Part shown: positions 25,482 to 37,723 of the stretch, piece by piece
How positions within the stretch are numbered: position 1 is the stretch's first letter
Layout: every line of letters begins with the position of its first letter
Assembly: GCF_947623445.1 (NCBI RefSeq)
Contig: NC_135240.1
Location: 7,812,001-7,876,000 of the forward strand
Direction of reading: 5' to 3'
DNA length: 64,000 bases
Source: Clavelina lepadiformis
Lineage: Eukaryota > Chordata > Ascidiacea > Aplousobranchia > Clavelinidae
Notes under the pieces: generated by a model
Databases searched by the model: none
What the model was told of the DNA's origin: nothing
The model's input: the letters and a program-made list of their open reading frames with translations, nothing else
Position numbers and translations under genes: made by a program

Positions 25482-28373
25482 TTTACTTTAGTCAGTTTTA
25501 CTTGAATATTCCATCTTATAAGTTATGGTGCTCCTGCAAGTAGTTTGAATACGTATTTTACACTTGTATTTTTCAACATTTGTACTGTACTTTTAATTAA
25601 TAAACTTTTCGTAATATGCTGAGCTTAAAATAATGTTACATTTTAAAACAGGAAGTGACGTCAAACACGAAAAACATAAGTTGCTATAGCGCACAACTTG
25701 TATCCAATGCGGTGGCAATTACTTTGGCTTGTGTAATATGAAATGAAAAAAAGGATTTTAGTTTTCTTATAAGGTTGTCCTGAAGCAGGACAAATGTCAC
25801 ATGCTGAAATGTAGGCATAATTTTGAAAAGAATTATTTTTATTGAGTTTATCTGATGTTTTGTGATATTTATGATCCGAAATTTATGGCATTTAAAGTTC
25901 ACTTAAACTCTTTCTAATATTTTGGAACTAATCAGCGCGGTGCCCAACGCAGTCGCATCGCTCGCATTGGCTAGCTGAAGCCTGTCCTTGGCCAATACCT
26001 TTGTAGAGCAACGTCCATCCTGAAACTGAAACACTGTGATCACCAGTCAGAATGTGCTGCACAAATGCTATACATGATCATCACTGAGTGGTTGTTGATT
26101 ATTATGAATCACAGCTTTGTACAAACGAAATAGTGATACACGACTTATGAAAAATGTCGTGCTAGTTTAAATCAGCGCTTTAGAAAAACAATCTTGCCAA
26201 ACCCAATTTTTGAAATATGACTTGTCGTAATTCATCGCAATTTTTTAAAAGTGAAATCTTTTTCAAATTATCACACTTAACTATAATTAATTATCTAACT
26301 TGCGCAATCCATTTTTCAATTAAGGTATTTCAAAGTATCGCATTTTTATGAAATGATTTCAAATAAAAGAGTCTTTTTTTAAAAAATGACATTAAAACTA
26401 ATGAATATAGCAGGGGTGGCCAGACCTACTTCATGCTCGAGCCGTATTTAAAAAATTCCAGTTTTAAAAGAGCCACAACACAAACACAATAAAAACCACG
26501 AATTTATTCACTCACAACGAAGTGTAGCTATTGATAAACATTAGTGCTGCGTGGTGATACTATGAGTCTCCACCTGGGCTTCACCAACTCTTTTTGCAAT
26601 TATTAGTATAACCGTAACCAAGACTTAAAACTAGGTCAGTCCTGACGTACAGCTTCAATCTGACAGTTTACTTAACTACAGTGTAAAAGTTAGCACACTT
26701 CTGTACAATAATGTACTTTTTGGAGTGTAATTTGATTATTACTAACTATGAGTCCATTGTTACTACGTGTGATAGAACGCATTGTTTCATAATCTGATCA
26801 AACAACTCGTCTAGACCGGGAAAATGCATGTCTAATTCAACAATGCTAATTCATTAAAGAGCCGCAGTTTGGCCACCCCTGGAATATAGTCTTTAATAAC
26901 TTTTATCATTTTTATTTTGTTAATAGTGTCTTCTGGAAAACGACATGTTGCTAATCATACCTTCTTAACGAGCTGCCCTATTGGGCCTATTCCCAATCCC
27001 AAGTTTTAAAAATTGCACCTTTTTGAATACAGCACAAATTGTTTATATATTGACTGGGGCTATATAGTGGCACTTCTTGGATTATGACACCTGTTGCAAA
27101 GTCTCTTTTGCAAACCACTGGTTTTACATGGAAATGACTTCGCTTATAGTATAGCTTTATGTATACGAGCACTTTTATTACAGTTACACTTCGTTTCTGT
27201 CCCTTGTGCTTCAACATTTATTATGTAACATTTTATGAACTAAAATCTTCGAACATGTTAACTTTTTGTAACTTGCAACTTTATAAAGTAGATTTTTACA
27301 AATCGGACTTTTTTATGATTACATTCAGCAAATTAAATCTTACTAAATCCATATACACGCAAAATGACAAGAAGTCATACTATGCTTCATCAACATAGTT
27401 ATTCCAGTAATTGAGCTGTAAATCAATAAAACTGCAGCCTATATAACTCTGTCATAACTTGCTTATTTTACATCAAACCAAGCTACAATATTTAAAAAGT
27501 GTTGATAAAAGGACAGTTGTTAAATACAAAAAGCTTTGCCAAGTGACTCTTGAGAACTGCTTCAGACGAGTGATTGATTTTGCGGAAACAACATTCCATA
27601 AGAAATAGCATCGTCTTGCATGTAATGTCTAAATCTTTATTGGACGAAGCAAACATTGACAATCAAGTTGCAACAATATTATCGAATAGATAAAACTAAG
27701 AGAAAATTTCACTGGAATTTAAAGAAAATCTTATTTATTCCAAATACATGCGTTGGTGTTATAGCTGGAGCCTGTGATGGGTCACTCATTACTGTACGTA
27801 TAATAATGGATTAAAATTATTTGTTTTGTTAATTAATGTTACTTCGCTTTATAAATACTTCATATGTGGTTGTAATACTTATAAGGGTAATTTGCTTTTT
27901 TGGGCTTAAGAAGGTCGTATATGTAGCGTCTTTTAAAAACAAAAAAAATCAAATTAGGCCTAATTGATCCTATAATCCTATTTTTTTTCGCATCAGTGAA
28001 TGATTGCTAGTTTTCAGAAAAATGTGTTTTTTATTATATACCACTTTTTTGTTTTAAATTACGTGTATTGCAATACAAATAATTGCTACAGATAACAATT
28101 AATAAGTGACGTCCAAAAATTATAACAAGATTGGAATCAAATAAATTTTAAGGAAAAAAGTCCATCATTGTCGTCATCGAAATTGATATTCTCATAGATT
28201 TATCGCATCCTTGGTTTAGTAGTGCCGATTTTTAACTAAAAACAAGAAGGTCATAAGGTTATCCGTCAAGTAAGTGAAGTCCAAAATGTTTTTATAAAAA
28301 ACTTAATAAAGTAAACTTCGATAAAAAAATGTAAGATAAAATTCAGGCATATTTTGTTTCCAAATCAAACTTG
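25482..28373. other. Intergenic between CCP-3 and CCP-4; duplicated 3' flank from about 25920
   Basis: From about 25926 ('gcgcggtgcccaacgcagtc') onward the sequence is repeated at 38272, 50633 and, in part, 33824. It contains the MITE at 26411-26881 and the 3' UTR of CCP-4, with a conserved AATAAA at 28035-28030. The plus-strand frame at 27159-27398 recurs in sister units but with different ends, so I do not treat it as a gene. Confidence 0.65.
26411..26881. mobile_element. Non-autonomous hAT MITE, 471 bp
   Basis: Terminal inverted repeats CAGGGGTGGCCA...TGGCCACCCCTG flanked by a perfect 8-bp duplication GAATATAG (26403-26410 and 26882-26889). The TIR sequence and 8-bp duplication are diagnostic of the hAT superfamily. 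There is no transposase. The corresponding sites near 38750 and 51110 are empty and carry a single GAATATAG. Confidence 0.93.
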
Positions 28374-30415
28374 TCACTTACAGAAGCAACGAGGGTTTCT
28401 GCCGGACCATTGTCCGTTGGGAAGGCATGTCCGACTTTCCTTGCCGACAAGAAAGTATCCAACTTCACAACCGAACCAAATCTCATCATGAACATCGAAA
28501 AAGGTTTGACCGGCTGGGCTGATGTGGCCCTTTCTTGGGGCGTCCGGTACTTGGCATTTCACGGCTTCAGCTACAGAAAATAACAAAACTTAACTTATTG
28601 GCATCCAATTGCATTCGTTTTGCAAATAATAAAATGGTAAGTTAACTTTACAAAATTTTTGAACATTGTGTTTTTTCTTCTTTGATATAGAAAAGGTATG
28701 AGCTACAGGCAAATACAACTCATCATATAGGCAAACTTTTTCACGATAATTGTTGTAACTTTTGTCGGTGAATCATTCACGATTGCAAGTTGGGAAATCA
28801 TCAGACCATTGCCCGTTCTCTAAACTTTCCAAGTCTTTCACTCCATCAAGTTCGAATCCGCGATTACATTTGAACCAGATCTTGTCCCCAACATCAAAGC
28901 GATCTTTATCGTCGGAGAAAATGAATCCGTATTTGGGATCAAGAGGTTTTTTGCACTGAACAACTTTGCCTGGATATGAATGCAAGGTTGATACAAAGTA
29001 ACGGGTGTTTTGATGAAGTCGATATAATCATTACAAAGTCGTTGTACAATTTTATTGTTTAAAAGTAAAAGTATTATATCTGTTTGTTGGAACTTACGTT
29101 CGCATCTTGGGATCTTATCAGACCATTTTCCATTGCTGCGACATTGCAAGTCCTTTTTGCCTTTCAGTTCGAATCCTCGCTCACAACTGAACCAGATTTT
29201 TTCATCAACATCAAAGAAATCTTGGTCGTCTGGTCGGATTGATCCGTTGTCCGGGTCATCAGGTTTCTCACATTTCACAACTTTACCTGCGCACCAAAGA
29301 GTACTATGATCTTTTTGATTAAACTTTCATAAGTTTTTATTTTTCAATTCCAAATTATTAAATTCGTTTGTTTTTTTTTCATGTTGTTTTTTAATTGTGT
29401 TGAAGATTATAGTATAATAATTAAAGAAAATGTATTCCGAAAACTTTTATATAAAAGTTTAGTTTATTTCATCAACTTTGATGCTGAATAACTTAACCAA
29501 ATCTTTTTCATATATAAGCTAATAATATATTGTCACAACAAGTGATAATTATAGGTTATATATTTGATTATATATGTAAGCGATTATAACAAAATATAAT
29601 AATACTGTCACAAATATATGTATTGCAGAAACTGTGTTGACAAGATTAACACCAAATGATAACGTTACAGGATCATTCTTTTTTAAAAATTCTATATAAT
29701 CAGAAATAACATTCTTACGGTCACATCGGGGACAGGGAGCGGACCATCTTCCATTGCGAAGACATTTCAAATCTTTTACGCCGTTGAGGTCCACGTTGAG
29801 ATCCACGATCGCATTTGAACCAAATCTTTCCTCCGACATCGAAAAGTGTTTCGTCTTTCGGAACAATGAATCCATCTCTGGGCTCTTTGGGTTTTTCACA
29901 TTGCACAACTTTTGCTAATTAAGACAAGCGAATTAATATAACCGAATAAATTTTTTATACTTTAGTTCAGTTTTCAACCCTTGGAATTAGAGACTTACGA
30001 ACACATTGAGGCAATGCTGGCCACCATTTGTTGCGACCCAAACATTTCAAATCTTTTGCTCCGACCAGATCGTAATTTGTGCCACAGGAAATCCAAATCT
30101 TTTGATTCTTTTGAAAGACGTTTTTGTGCTCTGGAGCAATTTTTCCGTTCGCCGGAGGTTTGGGTTTAAAACATCTCAAAAATAAACCTGCTTAAATTTG
30201 AAATGAAATGGTTACATGACGTTTTATGAGGCTCCATTAAAAATTCCATTTAAACACAGATTTGTCAAAATTACTTTTCGATAATAGCCTACAACATTTT
30301 AACAAAATGATCAGAAGTATCTTAGCATTTTACCTCGACCGAAGACATCAAAGGTCCCAAGAGCTTGATGGCTGAAACATACCGCCAAGAAAACAACGAT
30401 TTTAAACGAATTCAT
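28374..30415 (-). CDS. CCP-4: 5-CCP gene (a-b-c-d-e), probably damaged
   Basis: Exons: 30415-30334 (signal, MNSFKIVVFLAVCF), 30187-29999 (a), 29914-29719 (b), 29286-29098 (c), 28969-28781 (d), 28570-28374 (e). Exon b is 196 nt instead of 189: a 7-nt gain near 29790-29815 shifts the frame and removes its last two Cys. Exon d has Ser for the third Cys (DLESLENG), and its donor is GTGAAT, not GTGAGT. The other modules are intact; e ends RCFCK plus stop. Because exons are phase 1-1, skipping b would restore a 281-residue protein. It has only one c module, whose upstream intron resembles that of the first c and whose downstream intron that of the last c in the sister genes. Either a decaying pseudogene or a gene using exon skipping. 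Confidence 0.7.
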
Positions 30416-30477
30416 CTTTCTAGATGATTCCTGTAATTCTGTTAAAATAAATGTGGTGAGTAAGATTCTGTCAATGG

Positions 30478-30485
30478 ATTATATA
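30478..30485 (-). promoter_or_regulatory. TATA box of CCP-4
   Basis: Reverse-strand TATATAAT, 63 bp upstream of the ATG; the block GGGTATATAATCC is conserved before CCP-5 to CCP-8. Confidence 0.75.
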
Positions 30486-30585
30486 CCCAAAACTCGTTTC
30501 AAATCGTGATCAAATTAAAAGTAAGTGAGATAATAATTTTAAATTTCGAAAACATTATAGGAAATACCTTCGTCATAGTTCTCAT

Positions 30586-31959
30586 CGTGACGCGACACTT
30601 AATCGAAAGACAGTTTATCGAACGACACTTTATCGAACGACAGTTTATCGAACGACACTTAATCGAACGACAGCTGATCGAAACGACAGATGATCGAACC
30701 GACAGTTGATCGAACGACACTTTATCGAACCGACAGTTGATCAAACCGACAGTTGATCGAATCGACTGTTGCTTCTCCCGCACACAGTCATAGCAAAACG
30801 TAGCGTACAGTTGCATTGTTTGCTGTAGAAAATTGAAATTTGGTGACTTTTCATAAAAAATGTTCAGCTATCTGTCCATGTTTGTTTGATAAAGTTGGAT
30901 TTTGTAATTTTTGAGATATTGTGATATTTTCATAATTTTGCTCTCTCTCCGCATTGAAGCGTATTACTCATGTACGCACCAATAACTTGACTAACTATTC
31001 TCTTTCGTTTTCTTCTCGCGATCATCTGGTTTTCCGCACAGCGGGGGCGCGGCGTAACAAGAAGAATTTCTAGAAATGTGTCACTTTTAGAAATACCTAA
31101 TTTACACTAAATTCACTTTCTTTAGTTTTACAATTATGATGTATACAGGAAGCCAGATGATGTTTCTACTAACCTGTAAAAATCTGATCAGTCTACGACG
31201 TATAGTTTTCTAGTAATTAACGATTGAAAATGTGTGTGCGGGGTCGGCCACACCTAGTTTTTTAGTAAACTCGCGAGCCTGGTTAGGATAGGGTTAAAAG
31301 AACCACAATTTAACGAAACAACTGACGATATGCACTGTTAAAAGCACGACAACTGACGAAGTGCAAATTTCAATCGCATTCATTTATTTACAAGTTGTGT
31401 GCAATTGCTCGAAGATAACTTTTTATGTCAATATTCGTTGAGTCATAATTTTCGACTATGCTCTTTAGCCGTTGATTGACAGCGTCGTAGCGCTTCTTCC
31501 GAGGTAACAATACCACAATTTTTTCAAACAGAGCCAACACTGCAGTTTGAAACTCAATAAGAAACGGCGGGCCGTATTCCTGTGATAACTTATTAATATG
31601 TTTCGGGCCGGACGATTTCGCATGGCGGGCCGGCCGCCATGCGAAATCGTCAACTTTATGATACAAATATAAAATATAGATATAAAATATAAATCGTCAA
31701 CTTTATGATATATACATCACAATTCATTAATGCACACCATTACAAAGACCGCACATCACAATGGCTTATTGTCTCAATGTTTGAGAAACACGCAAAAATC
31801 TTGCTTGAAGCTATTGTCAAAGTTTGTCGTTCGATCAACTGTCGGTTCGATTAACTGTCGTTCGATAAAGTGTAGTTCGATCATCTGTCGGTTCAATTAA
31901 CTGTAGTTCGATAAAGTGTCGTTCGATAAAGTGTCTTTCGATAAAGCGTCGTAGTACCA
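30586..31959. mobile_element. hAT-like DNA transposon 1 (internally deleted), 1374 bp
   Basis: Flanked by an 8-bp duplication GTTCTCAT (30578-30585 and 31960-31967); the sister unit at 37801-37830 shows the empty site with a single copy. Both ends carry arrays of a roughly 16-bp unit (CGAACGACACTTTAT and variants) at about 30593-30768 and 31826-31950, in inverted orientation. Minus-strand 31388-31666 encodes a fragment ending in RYDAVNQRLKSIVENYDST, also found at the 3' end of the coding remnant in the element at 32165-33823. The rest of the transposase is absent. It contains a GC-rich palindrome around 31622-31640. Confidence 0.82.
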
Positions 31960-31967
31960 GTTCTCAT

Positions 31968-32164
31968 GACGGCTTTGAACGATTTCTTGAGTTCTGTTTA
32001 ATTATGCCGGCTAATTGCTATAGCTTACGTGGCCAGTTACATATTTATAAGAATTGCACTCGCAACTGGGTCATTAGGGCTTTAATTGCAGATCTGAAAC
32101 ACATTACACGTCAGCGTATGCACTCACGGAAAAAAATGCTAAAAATACTTCTGTCTAAACCGTT
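31968..32164. repeat. Host segment between two hAT elements: upstream flank of the CCP-4 unit
   Basis: Colinear with 37823-38020 upstream of CCP-5 ('gacggctttgaacgatttct' to 'ctgtctaaaccgtt'). This shows that the two elements are separate insertions. Confidence 0.85.
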
Positions 32165-33823
32165 CGGTACTATGACACCTTATCGAAAGACACTTTATCG
32201 AAAGACACTTTATCGAACGACACCTGATCGAAACGACAGCTGATCGAAAGACACTTTATCGAACGACAGTTAATCGAGCCGACAGTTGATCGAACGACAC
32301 TTTATCGAAACGACAGCTGATCGAACGACACTTTATCGAACCGACAGTTAATCAAAACGACAGTTGATCGAACGACACTTTATCGAACCGACAGTTCAAG
32401 CAAGATTTTTGCGTGTTTCTCAAACATTGAAACAATGAGCCATTGTGATGTGCGGTCTTTGTAATGGTGTGCATTAATGAATTGTGATGTATATATCATA
32501 AAGTTGACGATTTATATTTTATATTTGTATCATAAAGTGTTCGATTTCGCATGGCGGCCGGCCCGCCCACATATTAAAAAGATATCACAAGAATACGCAC
32601 GAGAATTACTAAGTACGAGATTGTCTGTACAGTAGACTAGACTAGTCATTATAGATACAAAGAGTAAGGAATTGAAGGCAAAATTTAATAGCAAGGGGCA
32701 TGTCGCTGCCTGACTTTTACACAAAGTAGCTTCTTGAAAGTGGTCTTTATCCCAGCTTGACCGACAGCGCAAAATAAATGGCTTCGATGCTTGGTAGCAC
32801 GTACACATGTGAACAAATATTTTCAACAATGAAATTCACGAAAAGCAAGCTAAGATCACGCGCTACGACGCTGTCAACCAACGGCTGAAGAGCATAGTCG
32901 AAAATTATGACTCAACGAATATGGACATAAAAAGTTATCTTCCAGCAATTGCACACAACTTGTAATTAAATGAATGCGATTGAAATGTGCACTTCGTCAG
33001 TTGTCGTGCTTTTAACAGTGCATGTTGTCAGTTCTTTTAATAAATTGTCGTTCTTTTAACAGTGCATATCGTCAGTTGTTTCGATAAATTGTGGATCTTT
33101 TAACCCTATCCTAACCAGGCTCGCGAGTTTACTAAAAAAACTAGGTGTGGCCAACCCCGCACACACATTTGCAATCGTTAATTACTAGAAAACTATGCGT
33201 CGTAGACTGATGAGATTATTACAGGTTAGTAGAAACATCATCTGGATTCCTGTATACATCATAATTGTAAAACTAAAGAAAGTGAATTTAGTGTAAATTA
33301 GGTATTTCTAAAAGTGACACATTTCTAGAAATTCTTCTTGTTACGCCGCGTCCCCGCTGTGAAAAGAGAACGAAAAAGAATAGTTAGTCAAGTTATTGGT
33401 GCGTAAATGAGTAATACGCTTCAATGCGGAGAGAGAGCAAAATTATATAAATATCACAATATCTCAAAAATTACAAAATCCAACTTTATCAAACAAACAT
33501 GGACAGATAGCTGAACATTTTTTATGAAAAGTCACCAAATTTTAATTTTCTACAGCAAACAATGCAACGGAACGCCACATTTTGCTATGACTATGTGCGG
33601 GAGAAGCAACAGTCGATTCGATCAACTGTCGCTTTGATCAACTGTCGTTTCGATAAAGTGTCGTTTGATCAACTGTCGGTTCGATAAAGTGTCGTTCGAT
33701 CAACTGTCGTTTCGATCAGGTGTCGTTTCGATCAGGTGTCGTTCGATTAAGTGTCTTTCGATAAACTGTCGTTCGATTAAGTGTCGTTCGATAAAGTGTC
33801 TTTCGATCAGGTGTCGCGTCACG
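32165..33823. mobile_element. hAT-like DNA transposon 2, 1659 bp, at the CCP-4/CCP-5 unit junction
   Basis: Ends (GGTACTATGAC and the reverse complement of GTGACGCGACAC) and subterminal TCGAACGACA arrays (about 32176-32396 and 33604-33816) match element 1 in opposite orientation. Plus strand near 32790-32960 encodes a hAT C-terminal remnant: GSTYTCEQIFSTMKFTKSK, then, after a frameshift, VNQRLKSIVENYDS. The (S)TY.CEQ.FSTM motif is typical of the C-terminal dimerisation region of hAT transposases. No 8-bp duplication is visible, and about 850 bp of flank present at 38020-38870 is missing here, so the element borders a deletion. Confidence 0.78.
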
Positions 33824-35201
33824 TCTGAATACAGCACAAATTGCTTGTATATTGACTGGGGCTATATAGTGGCACTTCGTGGATTATGACATCTGTTGCA
33901 AAGCCATTTCTGCAAACCACTGGTTTTACATGGAAATGACTTCGCTTATAGTAGCTTTATGTATACGAGCACTTTTATTACAGTTACAGCTCATTTCTGT
34001 CTCTTGTACTTAAACATTTATAATGTAACATTTTATGAACTAAAATCTTCGAACATGTTAACTTTTTGTAACTTGCAACTTTATAATGTAGACTTTTACA
34101 AATCGGATTTTTTTATGATTACATTCAGCAAATTAAATCTTACTAAATCCATATACACGGAGTCCATGACTTACGCAAAATGACAAAAAGGCATACTATG
34201 CTTCATCAACATAGTTATTCCAGTAATTGAGCTGCAAATCAATAAAACTGCAGCCTATATAACTCTGTCATAACTTGCTTATTTTACATCAAACCAAGCT
34301 ACAATATTTAAAAAGTGTTGATAAAAGGACAGTTGTTAAATACAAAAAGCTTTGCCAAGTGACTTTTGAGAATTGCTTCAGACGAGTGATTGACTTTGCG
34401 GAAACAGCATTCCATAAAAAATAGCATCGTCTTGCATGTTGTAACTAAAATTTAATTGGTCGAAGCAAACGTCGAAAATCAAGTTGCAATAAAGTTATCG
34501 TATATATAAAACTGAGAGTAAATTTCACTGGAATTTAAAGAAAATCTTATTTATTCCAAATGCATGCGTTGGCGTTATAGCTGGAGCCTGTGATGGGTCA
34601 CTCATTACTCTACGTAGCCTATAATAATTAAAATGAATTAAAATTTTTTGTTTTGTTAATTAATGTTACTTTGGTTTATAAATACTGCATATGTGGTTGC
34701 AATGCGTTTATGGTTAATTTGCTTCTTTGAGTTTAAGAAGGTCATATAGCCTATGTAGCGTCTTTTTTAACAAAAATAAAAATCAAATTAATCGATCCTA
34801 TAATCCTTTTTTTATTTCGCGTCAGTGAATGATTGCAAGTTTTCAGAAAAATGTGTTTTTTATTATATACCACTTTTTTGTTTTAAATTACGTGTATTGC
34901 AATACAAATAATTGCTACAGATAACAATTAATAAGTGACGTCCAAATATTATAACAAGATTGAAATGAAATAAATTTTAAGGAAAAAGTCCATCATTGTC
35001 GTCATCGAAATTGATATTCTCATAGATTCATCGCATGCTCGGTTTAGTAGTGGCGATATTTAACTAAAAGCAAGAAAGTCATAAGATTATCTGTCAAGTA
35101 AGTGAAGTCCAAAATGTTTTTATAAAAAACTTAATAAAGTAAACTTCGATAAAAAAATGTAAGATAAAATTCAGGCATATTTTGTTTCCAAATCAAACTT
35201 G
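33824..35201. repeat. Duplicated 3' flank of CCP-5
   Basis: Colinear with 27025-28373, 38870-40232 and 51235-52589. It holds a conserved AATAAA at 34864-34859 and no recognised gene. Confidence 0.8.
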
Positions 35202-37653
35202 TCACTTACAGAAGCAACGAGGGTTTCTGCCGGACCATTGTCCGTTGGGAAGGCATGTCCGACTTTCCTTGCCGACAAGAAAGTATCCAACTTCACAACC
35301 GAACCAAATCTCATCATGAACATCGAAAAAGGTTTGACCGGCTGGGCTGATGTGGCCCTTTCTTGGGGCGTCCGGTACTTGGCATTTCACGGCTTCAGCT
35401 ACAGAAAATAACAAAACTTAACTTATTGGCATCCATTTGCATTCGTTTTTGCAAATAATAAAATGGTAAGTTAACTTTACAAAATTTTTGAACATTGTGT
35501 TTTTTCTTCTTTGATATAGAAAAGGTATGAGCTACAGGCAAATACAACTCATCATATTGGCAAACTTTTTCACGATAATTGTTGTAACTTTTGTCGGTGA
35601 ATCACTCACGATTGCAAGTTGGGAAATCGTCAGACCATTGCCCGTTGCCCAAACATTCCAAGTCTTTCACTCCATTAAGTTCGAATCCGCGATTACATTT
35701 GAACCAGATCTTGTCCCCAACATCAAAGCGATCTTTATCGTCGGAAATAATGAATCCGTATTTGGGATCAAGAGGTTTTTTGCACTGAACAACTTTGCCT
35801 GGATATAAATGCAAGGTTGATACAAAGTAACGGGTGTTTTGATGAAGTCGATAAAATCATCACAAATTCGTTGTACAATTTTATTGTTTAAAAGTAAAAG
35901 TATTTTTTCTGTTTGTTGGAACTTACGTTCGCATCTTGGGATCTTATCAGACCATTTTCCATTGCTGCGACATTGCAAGTCCTTTTTGCCTTTCAGTTCG
36001 AATCCTCGCTCACAACTGAACCAGATTTTTTATCAACATCAAAGAAATCTTGGTCGTCTGGTCGGATTGATCCGTTGTCAGGCTCATCTGGTTTCTCACA
36101 TTTCACGACTTTACCTGAGTGAGCATGATTCGTTTGTGAAAAAGTTTAACATGCAATTTTGGCCTTTCGTATTATTTATTTCACGAAGAAAAGTGTTAAA
36201 AGAAAAACACATTTTCTTATTGAGGTTGTAGTTCCCTTATCAAGTTAATTTGCTTGGAATACAGTTCGAACTTCGAATCGATTTTTGATGGTTTCTAAAC
36301 TCTTTTAGTCAGATGATAAATGAATCAAAACTTACGTTCGCATCTTGGGATCTTATCAGACCATTTTCCATTGCTGCGACATTGCAAGTCTTTTTTGCCT
36401 TTCAGTTCGAATCCTCGCTCACAACTGAACCAGATTTTTTCGTCAACATCAAAGAAATCTTGGTCGTCTGGTCGGATTGATCCGTTGTCAGGCTCATCTG
36501 GTTTCTCACATTTTACGATTTTGCCTGCGCACCAAAGATTACTATGATCTTTTTGATCGAAGTTACATAAGTTCATTATTTTTAATTGCAAAATTATGAA
36601 ATTCGTTTGTATTGTTTCAGGTTATTTTTTTAATTGTGTTGAAGATTATAGTACAGTAATTAAAGAAAATGTATTCCAAAAACTTTTATATATAAATTTA
36701 GTTTATTTAATCAACTTTATGGTGCTGAATAACTTAACCGTATCTTTTTCATATATAAGCTAATAATATATTCTCACGACAAGTGATAATTATAGGTTAT
36801 ATATTTGATTATATATATAAGCAATTATAACAATATATATTAATACTGTCACAAGTATATGTATTGTAGAAACTGTGTTGACAAGATTAACGCCAAATGA
36901 TAACGCTTCAGGATCATACTATTTTAAAACTTCTATATAATTAGAAAGAACATTCTTACGGTCACATCGGGGAAAGGGAGCGGACCATCTTCCATTGCTA
37001 AGACATTTCAAATCTTTTACGCCGTTGAGTTCAAATCCACGATCGCATTTGAACCAAATCTTTTCTCCGACATCGAAAAGTGTTTCGTCTTTCGGAACAA
37101 TGAATCCATCTCTGGGCTCTTTGGGTTTTTCACATTGCACAACTTTTGCTAATTAACACAAGCGAATTAATATAACCGAATAATTTGTTTATACTTTAGT
37201 TCAGTTTTCAACCCTTGGAATTAGAGACTTACGAACACATTGAGGCAATGCTGGCCACCATTTGTTGCGACCCAAACATTTCAAATCTTTTGCTCCAACC
37301 AGATCGTAATTTGTGCCACAGGAAATCCAAATCTTTTCATTTTTGTAAAAGACGTTTTTGTGCTCTGGAGTAATTTTTCCGTTTGCTGGAGGTTTGGGTT
37401 TAAAACATCTCGAAAAGAAACCTGCTGAAATTTGAAATGAAATGGTTACTTGATGTTTTATGAGGCTCCATTCCATGAAAATTCCATTTGAACACAGATT
37501 TGTCAAAATTACTTTTCGATAATAGCCTACAACATTTTAACAAAATAATCAGATGAATCTTAGCATTTTACCTCGACCGAAGACATCAAAAGTCCCAAGA
37601 GCTTGATGGCTGAAACACACCGCCAAGAAAACAACGATTTTAAACGAATTCAT
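35202..37653 (-). CDS. CCP-5: 6-CCP gene (a-b-c-c-d-e) with one frameshifted c module
   Basis: Exons: 37653-37572 (signal), 37421-37233 (a), 37148-36960 (b), 36524-36336 (c), 36114-35927 (c), 35798-35610 (d), 35398-35202 (e). All but the second c exon have the standard 189/197 nt. That exon has 188 nt: one base is missing in a T-run near 36024-36031, shifting the frame after FFDVD. If the exon is skipped the reading frame is restored with five CCP. The rest is intact: FKPKPPANGK in a, CEKPKEPRDGF in b, CEKPDEPDNGS in c, CKKPLDPKYG in d, and the invariant e ending RCFCK plus stop. A sequencing error in the homopolymer cannot be excluded. Confidence 0.75.
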
Positions 37654-37715
37654 CTTTCTAGATGATTCCTATAAGTCTGTTAAAACAAATGTGGTGAGTA
37701 AGATTCTGTCAATGG

Positions 37716-37723
37716 ATTATATA
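37716..37723 (-). promoter_or_regulatory. TATA box of CCP-5
   Basis: Reverse-strand TATATAAT, 63 bp upstream of the ATG at 37653, same block as CCP-4. Confidence 0.75.

Noticed and set aside
27159-27398. Plus-strand frame (MYTSTFITVT...) present again at 33896-34183 and 38944-39261
   Set aside because: The copies lie in duplicated 3' flanks, have different starts and ends, and show no domain.
27740-27800. Possible transposase scrap (FIPNTCVGVIAGACDGS) on the plus strand, repeated in the sister flanks
   Set aside because: Too short; resemblance to a PIF/Harbinger-like IDG motif is weak and no second motif is nearby.
28371-28583. Plus-strand 70-aa frame repeated identically at 35199-35411 and, extended, at 40188 and 46737
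   Set aside because: It is the antisense shadow of the e exon; its conservation follows from the CCP codons on the minus strand.
30593-30768. Regular short repeats resembling a CRISPR array
   Set aside because: Repeats are imperfect with no unique spacers, occur in inverted pairs at transposon ends, and the genome is eukaryotic.
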